A stretch of DNA of 64,000 nt, taken from Adiantum capillus-veneris. Its lineage: Eukaryota > Streptophyta > Polypodiopsida > Polypodiales > Pteridaceae. The notes under the pieces were generated by a model that searched no databases, had not been told where the DNA came from, and saw only the letters and a list, made by a program, of their open reading frames with translations. The stretch spans positions 66,358,003 to 66,422,002 of the forward strand of contig CM043957.1 of NCBI GenBank assembly GCA_014529385.2, written 5' to 3'. The position numbers and the translations under genes were made by a program. Below, in pieces: positions 37,449 to 46,888 of the stretch (its first letter is position 1; every line of letters starts with the position of its first letter).

Positions 37449-39429
37449 TGAGTAGCGTTAAATGGTAACCTTGCATTTGCACTACATTTCTACTCAAATG
37501 TATATATTTTTTTATCAAAGTTTTAACCTAGTGTTCATTCTCTCTTTTTGTAATAGCCTTTTTCGATACAAACACCTTACCCTTCTTAGATCTTTATGCA
37601 TTTACATCATATTTCTCTCTTCATGCTAAATGTAAATAGTAAACTTAATTCTACTCTCCTAGTTTTTTTACTGTATAGTCTTTTAACTAATTACCTTTAC
37701 TAATTTAAATAGCTATCTACATCCCATAATTTGTAAATAAATAATTTATGGGCACTTATCTTACCCATCTTCTCTCAAGGGTAGGGTTAACCTTGTAGGC
37801 CTTCCCTTCCCCACCACTATGTGACCCAAGTCTTGGATCATTTACTTGTGTTGGTCAACAAATCTTAAATATAATGTATATCCCCAATAAATCAAACTTT
37901 ATTGGAGCCTACCTCATTTGTTTAAGGTGGATTCTCTCTTGAAAAAGCATGCTACACCTTGGATGCATGCTAAAAGGCCCCCTACAAGGAGACTTGGTTC
38001 AAAAGGTGTTTTGGATGCATCTTTAACGCCTTAGCTCGTGGGTATACTTGAGGAACACTCCAAAATCAGCTTAAACACTTTGAGAAGGTCAACTTTGCCT
38101 TTTACAACACCCAATTCTGAGTTACAGGCTGAAAGTCATGGTGAAAACAAGGTGCTGCGGACACTGTTACTGCAGGTCAAAGTTACAATCAGGTAAACCA
38201 CAAAGGTGAAAAGTTTTCTTGACTTCTCCAACATTCTAAAATACCAATGGGGAGTTAAAAACTACTTGCATGTGGAGGGGTCGGCTCAAGATGCTTCCAG
38301 AGACACAACAAACAGGTAGGGGACACTCTGCAGGAGCCACTGGAGGGACATCATGGTGGGGCCCACATACATTATCAACCCTTATGGAGCCTCCACGACC
38401 TAAAAGGCTATTTTTAATGAAAAAATAAGTCCCTTATTTGCATAATTGAAGGAATGGTCAAAAGGGAACCTAACTATGGTTAATTACCTACCCCAGTCAA
38501 GTTTAACCTAACCCAAGGTCTTGTACAGCTATAAAAAGGCCCTTTGACAAGCACAAAAATACACACACCTACTCCATTGCTGCAAATAAGCTCCTCTAAG
38601 GTTAGGGAAGCCCTAATCTCTCTCTCCTCTTGTCTCCCTATCCATTTCCTAAGCTCGCTATCATAAGCGGCACCATAGAGAGGCATCAATATGCTATTGC
38701 TACCATTCTCTTGTAAACATTTCTCTTACCATACTCATCCCTAAATAAGGATTGTAGATTCTATATGAGAGCAAGGATATCAAGTTTAATGATCTATCTC
38801 ATGGTTTGATCAACAAATTGTTGCAATTGGAGTGTCGTCGTCACACTTTTGCTCTAAACGCATGTAAAATTGGTAAGCATACCTTGGCAGCTTCTCATAT
38901 TTTGTGCTCATTGGGTTGCTTGTTTGTTGAGAAAGTTTTTTGTGCACCATGGTGTCTATTTGCTTGGCTTCTCTCCTTATGTTGTGTGTAAGTAAGTCTT
39001 GGGGCTGCATAGATGGAGAAGATCTCTCTATGCATGCCGCCTTATGTGTATAAATAGTCTCTTCTTTTGGGAAAGGAAAGGAGTTGTCAAGTATTTGTGC
39101 ATTATGGTGTTTTGAGTTTTGAGGTTTTGTGCTTGCTTTTCTTAGAAGTATATGAGCACTAATATGGTGAAGGTCAATCTTTGCATGTGAGTTTGTGCAG
39201 TGTTCAAAGGGATTGCTTAAGGAGTGTGTGTTGAATGGTTGAAGGGCATTTTGTGTTGAAGCACATAAGGAAGGTGTGTGTGTGTGTGTTGTATATGGTT
39301 TGTTTTGATTTCCTTCTTTCTCCATAAAAGAGGGTGGTGCCCCTAAGAAATATGCGTGTGTAGGGTCTCACGGAGTGGTTGTCTGGTGGGAGCCTTGAGT
39401 TGAGCCCCATCTCAAAAAATCCGCTTTCA
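37449..39429 (+). repeat. 5' LTR of the young Ty3 element
   Basis: 1,981 bp, TG...CA ends. A TATA box (TATAAAAAG, 38530-38538) should set the transcription start shortly downstream. An antisense open frame of 171 codons (39325-38810) appears in both LTRs but has no family motif. Confidence 0.94.
38530..38538 (+). promoter_or_regulatory. LTR TATA box
   Basis: TATAAAAAG within the 5' LTR. The same word is at 54336-54344 in the 3' LTR. Position inside the LTR and plant consensus support it. Confidence 0.65.
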
Positions 39430-39435
39430 TAAAAG

Positions 39436-39452
39436 TGGTGCCCCCACTGAGG
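39436..39452 (+). promoter_or_regulatory. Probable primer-binding site of the young Ty3 element
   Basis: TGGTGCCCCCACTGAGG starts six bases after the LTR. It begins with TGG, as needed to pair with a tRNA 3' CCA. I cannot name the tRNA. Confidence 0.6.
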
Positions 39453-39481
39453 AACTTTCCTAATTGCCTTCTATTCTCCTC

Positions 39482-39694
39482 ATGAACAATAGAGTTGCAC
39501 CATATGCTTTTCATTTTTCACAACGCATCAGAATTAACATTTGTGTAGATCGCAATTTTTTTTACCAACAACGCATTGTTTTTATGTTTGGAGCAGAAAG
39601 ACTTGGTGAAATCTTGGCATCTCCAAATCCCATCATTCTTCCATTCATTGATTATGATGATTCATTTGATGTCCATGTTTTTATTTTGTTTTGA
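39482..39694 (+). CDS. Small leader ORF A (70 aa), unknown function, paralogue of ORF B
   Basis: A 71-codon frame starts ATGAACAAT, 30 bases after the primer site, and ends before ORF B. The product is rich in hydrophobic and aromatic residues, with FGAERLGEILASPNPI and a C-terminus DVHVFILF. It aligns along its whole length with ORF B, which starts MNQ and has FGPTRLNEINASINP. The shared pattern is F-G-x-x-R-L-x-E-I-x-A-S-x-N-P. Two same-length homologous ORFs placed ahead of gag imply a real coding pair. I know of no named family. An upstream in-frame ATG at 39464 is possible but ORF B lacks an equivalent. Confidence 0.6.
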   Translation: MNNRVAPYAFHFSQRIRINICVDRNFFYQQRIVFMFGAERLGEILASPNPIILPFIDYDDSFDVHVFILF

Positions 39695-39777
39695 GGCAGG
39701 AACAAGAGGCGCTTAGATAGCGATCCACTCAAAAGAAACTTTCTTCAAGAGAAAGAAAAAGGAGAACACATTGTCAC

Positions 39778-39930
39778 ATGAACCAACCTGGAGCTGCTTC
39801 TCCTTTTACACCCATAGCTCGTCAATCTGTGCACATCATAATTGCTACAAAATTTAGATTTCAAGCAACCATTAGGAGAATTTTTGGACCCACTCGCCTT
39901 AATGAAATTAATGCCTCAATCAACCCTTTT
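39778..39930 (+). pseudogene. Small leader ORF B, 5' part (51 codons), split by the LINE
   Basis: It begins ATGAACCAACC and runs in frame into the LINE target duplication at 39920-39930. Removing the LINE and one copy of the 11-bp duplication continues the same frame from 46829 to a TGA at 46886-46888, giving exactly 71 codons, the same as ORF A. The C-terminal residues (DVYIFILM against DVHVFILF) also correspond. So the frame was intact before the LINE landed. Confidence 0.7.
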
Positions 39931-40071
39931 TTTTTTCCAAGAAAAAGATCCTTCTATTAGTTAATGAAAGCTGCCCATAGGGCTACATCCACCTCTGCAA
40001 GAGAGGGCTACAACAAACATGATGGGGAGACTCTCCCAATGAAAAAACAGCATATATACAATGGGGCTAAA

Positions 40072-43000
40072 TCAAGAGATGGGAGGAGGGAAAAGCCACA
40101 CAGGTGGACAATAGTTCCATCTGAGCACCCCCTGGACCATGGAGTATAACGGCCTAGGGCGCCAGAGATGAAGGAAAGCCTCGCGGCGCTCCCACATGCG
40201 GTCGGAGCTGCCCTATAGTCCCTCAAGATGTCCTCTGAGAGTGTGGATCAGCTCTAGCCAAAAGTCACGAACAGTCTCCGCTGGTGGTACAGGGCGAGCC
40301 TCAAAGATGCGGAAACAACGGGCCCGCTAGATGAACCAGAGAGCTAGGCCGCTGATGAGCTCCCAACACTCCGCTCTCTCACTGCTCCACTCCTGTGGAG
40401 TAAGGTCTGTAGCAGGCTGGAGTGTAGGTCGACCCCCCTGTATCACTATCATCCTGCTGGTGGAAGATAGCTCAAACTGAAGTGCCGGGCCCGTGAGGGT
40501 GGACCAAGCCGCCGCCCCCCAAGTGTACTGTCGAGCCGTGGAGAGGGCAGGCATCAGCCGAAGAACTCGTAGCCACACCTGGTGGGCCGAGGGGCAGTCC
40601 CAAAGACAGTGTCGCTGACTCTCCACCAACTGGTCACAGGCTGTACATGCGGCCGAGAGACCACTATGTACAAGCCAGCTCCCTAGTGCTGTGGCTCTGT
40701 GTGCAACCAACCACTGGAACAAGGTGACGCGCCTCGGCTGTCTGGAGTCCCACAGCCTCTGCCAAAAAGCTGCCAAGAACTCAACTGTGAGACCCTCCTC
40801 CTGCCAATGACGTGCTGCAGCGGGGTGGGCCTCTCTCTGTGCTACAAGTATATGACGTCCAAGCCGAACAGTGTACTGAAAGAAAGGGACTCCTGGGCGG
40901 TCTGCAAAAGAGAATGGGTCCCTCCATAGCCACTCACCAGGATCCCACTGTACTCGTGCCAGTGGACAGCACTCCCAAGCCCATAGCCTCCAGTGTCCTG
41001 TCTCAAGAGCTACTGGGTCAGGGTCTATGACGCAAGTCCTCCCACAGATGCCCACAACTCGGATCCTCTGGAAACAACACTCTGCTACCTGCGGGGCCTC
41101 TACTGCAACTCTCTGTAATCGTCCCCCACCCTGAATCTCGAAGAACAGGGCTGGGACAGTCTCTGAGCAAGCCCTGACTGAAATGAGAACCTCCAGTCGT
41201 GTGAAGGCTCCCATCCACTGGGGTGCTACTGGCTCGAGAGGCGTGAGCCAATCAGCTGGAACAGACTCTGAGATGTCCTGACACATGCTCTGAACCCCTC
41301 TCATGCCCTATAGCTGGACAACCTGCACCTCCTGTGACAAACCTGTGAACTCTAGCCAGTCACCTAGAGAGCGCGCTGGACCTGCTGCCATGGGACCCCA
41401 AGAAACATGAGGCCTACTCCCAACCAAGTGGCCTCTCTGAGTGCTAACCATGGGGTTCCAGACGAGGGGCTGCCATAGGCGCTCCTTCGTGCACGTCGGC
41501 TGCCGCTGCTCTAGGCCACGCCACAATAGCTCCCAAGAACGAAGCAAACTCACAGCGAATCGGTCCTCCAGTCTCCTGCTCAAACCAACTCGGTGCAACT
41601 CTGTAAAGATCCATCTGGTCGAAGGTTGCCAAGGGCCTCCTGACTGAGGCACCCTGGCACGAAGCCTCTGCAACAAGAACTCCTTCCAGGGCTCCTCGCC
41701 TGGAAGAAGTCCTCTGACGACGAACTTCCCAAGAAGGGCTTTGCTCAGCTGTGCTGGATCAATGATCCCAAGCCCTCCCTGAGAACAAGGAAGTGTGATG
41801 ACTGACCAAGCCACCTTGGCTCGGGCAATCTGAGTGTCGCGACCAGACCAAAGGAAGTTCCTGATCAACCTCTCTACCTGGCTGATGCAAGAACTCGAGA
41901 AGATCCAGCAAGAAGTGATGTACCACATAGTCGCCAACAACACCTGGTTGGAAACTACTATTCTACCAGCCAGCGAAAGTCGTGCTGAGCTCCAATGTAA
42001 CAGCTTTCTCCTGATGGACAGGAGAAGAGGAGCAATCTGCTGCTCGGGGGACAAATCCAAACCAACCTGACAACCCAAGTACCGAACTGCAGTCCCTGGA
42101 GGAATCCACCTGAAACCCTCTCCTGGCATCCAATCTGGCATAGGAGCACTACCAACTGAGAAAGCCACTGTCTTTCTCCAGTTGATCAGTGCGCCCGATG
42201 CACAGCAGAAGGTCTCCAAGGCCTGCCCACATCTGTGTAAATTGGCCTCCTGGCCCTCTAAGTACAAGGCTGAGTCGTCGGCAAACTCAGCGTCCAGAAG
42301 CTCATCTCCCCGTATAGGGAGTGCTAAGCCCCTCAAACCAACCTGCTGTGACACCAAAAATCTGCTCATCGCCTCCGCATAGAACAGAAAGAGAAAGGGG
42401 GAAAGAGGACAACCCTGTCTGACCGATCGTGTGAGCATGAAGTGCTCACCTCTACCTCCTGCCAAAAGCACCTGACTGTGGGCCTGCCTGTACAAAGCTG
42501 ACACCCCTCTGATCCAAGCCTCTGAGAAGCCCATCCTACGCAGCGTGCCCTCTAGAAAGTCCCAGTCAACTCTGTCGTATGCCTTCTCAAAATCGAGAAG
42601 AAGAATCACAAGGTCCTCCCCACGGAGCCGTGCAAGGGCAGAAGCCTCCCAAAAAGTGAAGATGTTGTCAAGGATACTGCGTTCCTTGACAAAACCTGTC
42701 TGAGTCCCATGTATAAGGCTCTCCAAAAGTGGCTGAATCCTCAAACTCAAAGCCCTGGCAAGAATTTTGTAGGCTGAGTTGAGAATGGTGATGGGACGCC
42801 ACTGTCGAATCTCATCCAAGGAGCCACCCTCCTTTGGAATGAGGTAAATCAGGCCCTCACTCATGCTATCCGGCATCACTCCTGTGTGTAGAATGTATTG
42901 AAAGGCACTACAAAGATCTGGGCCAAGCAGGTCCCAGTACTCCAAGAAGAAGGTGAAAGTCAGCCCATCCTCACCTGGACAGCTACCACGAGGGAGGGCC

Positions 43001-44424
43001 CTAAGGGTCGTGTGCAACTCCTCAAGCTGAAGAGGTAACTCAAGCCTATGCCGCATCTCCTCAGTCACAAGACAAGGCATCTGTGCCCAGACCTGCTCCC
43101 TGCATGCATCCTGTCTCTCTGACTCGGGCTCAGCCGACAGTAGCTCACGATAAAAGTCAGTAGCAACTGCACGCATATCCTCTGGCTCACAAACAACTGA
43201 CCCATCGGGTCTCCTCAACTGATTGACCTTGGCATGCGAGTGCCGAGGTCCCACTGTCTCAAAAAAAACACCTGTCACTCTGTCACCCACCTGAGTCCAC
43301 TGAGATGCCTGTCGGTGGAAGGCAAACTCATGGCGCCTCTCCTCTGTGCAAGAAAGCTCCTGTCGAGCCTGCTGTAGCTGCTCCTCCAACCATGGACTGT
43401 CTGGATGCTGCTCCTGCATCCTCTGTAGTGAAGCAATGCCTCGTCTGAGACGCTGCTCCTCCTCTCTCGCTGCAGCCCGTCGAGCCAAAGACTCCTGGAG
43501 AAAGAAGTGGCTAAGCTGAGCTAGGCCTGAGGCCACTCTGTCTGCAGGTGGAGCCTGGCTGTCCATGCCCTCTGTCCATAGAGCCTCGACCCTCTCTCTG
43601 AGTGCTGAGTCCAACAAGACCCGCTCTGGGATGCGAAGCATCGTGCTCCCACTCCTCTGCCTGTCTGCCACTGTGAGGATCACTGGTGCATGGTCCGAGA
43701 AGGATGTCCCTGCCAGGATGCTCACTGATCCCCCCAAGTCACTGAAGTGGTCACTAGTGTAGAAGCGATCTATGCGCGATAGATTCATTCCTCCCACTCT
43801 GCGGTCCGATCTAGAGAAGGCAAGACTCTCTGGAGGCCTCACAAAGCCAGAATGCTGCCATGTATCCGAGACCCTCAACGTCATACAAAACCTCTCCCAA
43901 GCTGCTAACTCGACTCCATGCAAAGTAGCATGGCTGCCTCCGATCCTGTCAGAAGGGTCCTCCAACATGTTGAAGTCCCCTCCTACACACCACTGGTCAA
44001 CCTGTGGCAAAGACTCAACAATCTGTGACCAAAACTCTGCACGAGCACTCGCCACATTGGGCGCATAGATGTTCAGGAAACCCACAAGGCTACCCTGAAC
44101 CTGCATAGTAATCCACTGAGCCCTGCCTGGTACAATAATCCCTCTGCCCACAATGGCCTGCTGTAATGAGTCCGCAATAGTCATACATACCCCACCCTGG
44201 ATGCCTCCAGGTCCAAAAGTAGCTGACCAAAAGGTATCATAGCGTCCACGCAAAATCTGACCACATCGCCGAATGCGGCTCTCAGAAAAATGGTGCTCCT
44301 GAAGCATAAGGAGATCAATCTCTCCTCCCACAAGGCAGCGCTGAAGCTCCTGACGCAATCGGCCCCGCTGTTGCTGAAACTGGGGCCCACCTAGTCCCTG
44401 CACGTTCTACAAGACGATCCTCAT
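40072..44424 (-). pseudogene. LINE ORF2: endonuclease and reverse transcriptase, four in-frame TAG stops
   Basis: The single frame of 1,451 codons opens at 44424 and closes at TGA 40074-40072. It starts MRIVL, then TAG (44409-44407), then NVQGLGG, where the family has MKI-x-x-WN. Endonuclease motifs follow: LQEHHF, GGDFNML, SRIDRFY and FSDHAPV. RT motifs are RPITILN, DFEKAYDRVDWDF, RQGCPLSPFLF and the catalytic EFADDSA. A zf-RVT domain (CTACD then HCLWDCP) lies near 40600. Further TAG codons are at 41310-41308, 40329-40327 (in LWFI-TAG-RARC, Trp expected) and about 40215-40213. The enzyme nicks the target and reverse-transcribes the RNA. The stops make this copy inactive. Confidence 0.9.
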
Positions 44425-46353
44425 GGGGAGCGAGAGAGAACAGATGCTGCCGCAGCAGCAAGACGAGCTATCTTCGAAGCAGGCTTGGATGGGGAGTAAT
44501 CCGCATCCGAGCGTCCTCTAGATAGGCGAGACTGCAGTGAGTGCCTGGTCCAAGCCCAAGTAGAGCGAGCCGTGCGTAAAGCAACCTCCTCTGTCCAGGA
44601 GTCCTCATGAATGAATACATAGCAAGGCAAACACTGCGTATCAGCAAAAAAGTACACCACAATGTGTCTACATCCTGCAGAATCTGGGGGTGTCACCGCA
44701 AACTTGGCCAGTGGCCACAAAGTCTGCAGCAAATCTGTAATGCCAAGTTCTCCCATGTGGTGAGAGAACTCGAGAACCTGTGTATGCAACCATCCCACCA
44801 CTGAGTCGAGGGACCACTCTGTCTCAGTCCTGCCACATAGGGGGAAGGAGAAACCAACTGCTGAGTCCAAGGCCTCTGTCCCCCTAGCGGCGAGGAACAA
44901 AGCGTGGACTCTGAAGCAGGCTGCCTCGTGGTCTGCTGCGAAATCGCCAAGAAAATGAGTAAACCCGTAATCGAAGAAATCCCAGCGGCGTCGGAGGTCA
45001 AAGCTCGTCAAACCACGAGGGATAGCTGCAAGAGGAGAGGTCTGAATCTGCAGTGGGGGCCGCATGAGGGGCTGACCCTCTCTCGCTAGGCAGCTCGTGG
45101 CGAAGGCGCTGCCAAGAGATCTCCTGGCGGCCGGCAAGGGTCCAGTCTCCTGAGCCGACTGTGGTACTGAAGCAGGAGGAGGGGGAGAAGGGGCTGGGGG
45201 GGGGGCGGGGGAGAGGAGAAGCGGGGTGGGGCGGCAGAGACATGGGGGGGGCGAGGTGGGGAGTGAGCGGTAGCAGAGGGCGGGGGAGGGCATGAGGAGG
45301 AGGAGGGGAGATCGGAAGGCGGAGCGGCTGGCGAGGGTGAAGCGGAGGTGGTGGCTGGCGTAGGGGGCTCCTCCTGCTCAAGAGGACCAAAGCGGTTCCC
45401 CGTGGGAACCCATTGCTGCTGAGTAGGCACCTGGGGGCAACTCTGAGTGCCAGGATGTCGCTGTGGCCCCTGGCGTCGACGGCCACGGGCCTGCTGCCAC
45501 CCCTCCTCCGCTGGAGCCCCAGGCTCGAAGGGTGGCGCTGAATCTGTGCTCTGTGTCGCTCGCTGTGGCTGCGGCCGGCTGCGGCCCCCGGCTGCGGCCC
45601 AGCCTTGGCAGGCTGGGGCTGAGGCTGGGGTGCGGGTCGTGGTCTCCTCCGTGGACATGCCTTCACTAGGTGGCCCATCTGTCTGCAAATGAAGCACTGG
45701 TTCGGGAGACCCGAGTACTCCACACTCTGTCTAAACCAACCCCCACTCACCCGAGGCAGAAGGATGACCTTCGGGAGCGTGTGGGTATCTCTGACCAAAA
45801 CTCGAACTGAAGGGATGCCAGCCGCCTTGGCAGCTACTGATGCTGCCGTACGAGGTGTCTCCAGGACAGTTCCGATGGCGGAGCCAATCCTGGAGAGAAG
45901 TGGAAGGTACTCCCTCCGTAAACCCGGAAAGCAGACTGAGATGGGAATGTCCGCCTCCTCTACTAGCACATCCAAAGACGGGTCAAAACCATGACGCCAC
46001 TGTCGAAAGTGGGCGCGTGATGCTCGGATGGCCAATGGACTCACAGCTATGACCTTGGAGGCCATCTCGGAAGTCTCGAACTCAATCTAGTAGTACCCCC
46101 GTCCGAGAATCTGGACATCCAAGATCTGGCCCACCTCTGCGAGGAGGCGGGCCTGGAGAAGGTCTCGCAGCTCTCCTCTGCTGGGACGAGTGTCGAGAAC
46201 CTTGTAGATGACAGAAGTCGCCTGCAAGCGTTCTACCTCTATGGCAAGGCTCGCTTGCTCTACCGGCGTAAGAGCAAGTCGAATGGTGGGCTCAGCGGGG
46301 TCGGGCGAGCGGGCTTCATTGGAGTCCCTCTACGGTGGAGCATGAGCCGCCAT
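44421..46353 (-). pseudogene. LINE ORF1: RNA-binding protein with CCHC knuckle, two TAG stops and a frameshift
   Basis: I place the start at ATG 46353-46351 (MAAHAPP). TAG codons lie at 46332-46330 and 46089-46087 (GRGYY-TAG-IEFE). The frame from 46065 has the DUF4283-like region of plant LINE ORF1, then the knuckle C-FI-C-RQMG-H-LVKA-C near residue 230. A Pro-rich tract with G-runs (about 45150-45300, plus strand) follows. The last 200 residues lie in another frame ending at 44421, so an indel in that tract is likely. The stop TGA overlaps the ORF2 ATG as ATGA (44424-44421). The C-terminal region (WDFFDYGFTHFLGDF onward) is not one I recognise. Confidence 0.82.
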
Positions 46354-46817
46354 TTGTGTCTGCTACTGGTAAAGAAAAGGCGGAGGATCGTCGACGAAAA
46401 AAGGGGGGGAAGACCTGTTGGACCGAGCACGTCAATGGTGCTGGCGACGCCCGTCAAGGAAGAATGGAGAGGGAGAAGGCTAACGGTAAAAAGCAAGCGA
46501 GGGGGGCGGACAGTGGGAGGGGGCGGGCTGGCGTGGTTGACTGCGGGAACTGCTTCGGGCTGGCTAGGCAGCAGGCAGCAACGGGGGGCAGCGCGAGGGG
46601 GGGGGGGGGGGGGGGGGGGGGGGAGGGGAGCGGCAGGGAGAGCTGGCTGAGCTGGGCAGCGGGCAGCTGCGGGCTGCCAGTGCAGCGGACAATAGCAGGG
46701 GTAGCGCGAGGGGAGGGGGGCAGCGCGAGGTGGACAAGCGGGAGAGCAGCGCGAGGGAGTGAGGGAGGGCGATGGCGCAAGGGGGGAGAGGTGCGAGCAG
46801 CAGCGAGCCCTGAAGCG
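46354..46817 (-). other. LINE 5' region with poly-G tract
   Basis: GC-rich, with a plus-strand G-run at 46597-46623 (27 G, or poly-C on the LINE sense strand). Long frames on the plus strand here are Gly/Arg-rich artefacts. It probably holds the internal promoter. Confidence 0.6.
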
Positions 46818-46828
46818 TCAACCCTTTT

Positions 46829-46888
46829 ATTTTGCCTATGATAAATTATGAACTAACACTTGATGTATATATTTTCATTTTGATGTGA
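46829..46888 (+). pseudogene. Small leader ORF B, 3' part (20 codons including stop)
   Basis: It starts directly after the right LINE target duplication, in frame with 39778-39930, and ends TGA at 46886-46888. It matches the C-terminus of ORF A in length and pattern. Confidence 0.65.

Larger units (their letters stand above)
39931..46817 (-). mobile_element. Full-length plant LINE (L1-like), minus strand
   Basis: It has a 5' region (46817-46354), ORF1 (46353-44421), ORF2 (44424-40072) and a short 3' UTR ending in an A-tail (T-run on the plus strand at 39931-39936). An 11-bp target duplication TCAACCCTTTT is seen at 39920-39930 and 46818-46828. The sequence is much more GC-rich than its surroundings. 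The coding frames have TAG stops and one frameshift, so it is no longer autonomous despite a recent look. Confidence 0.93.

Noticed and set aside
38810-39325. 171-codon minus-strand open frame, present almost unchanged at 54616-55131
   Set aside because: Both copies lie in the two LTRs of one young element, so conservation only reflects LTR duplication. No family motif was seen.
45086-45697. 203-codon minus-strand frame within LINE ORF1
   Set aside because: It overlaps the ORF1 frame with the zinc knuckle and is Pro/Ser-rich low complexity. It looks like a shadow frame.
46255-46841. Long plus-strand Gly/Arg-rich frames
   Set aside because: They lie antisense to the GC-rich 5' region and ORF1 of the LINE and consist of low-complexity sequence.
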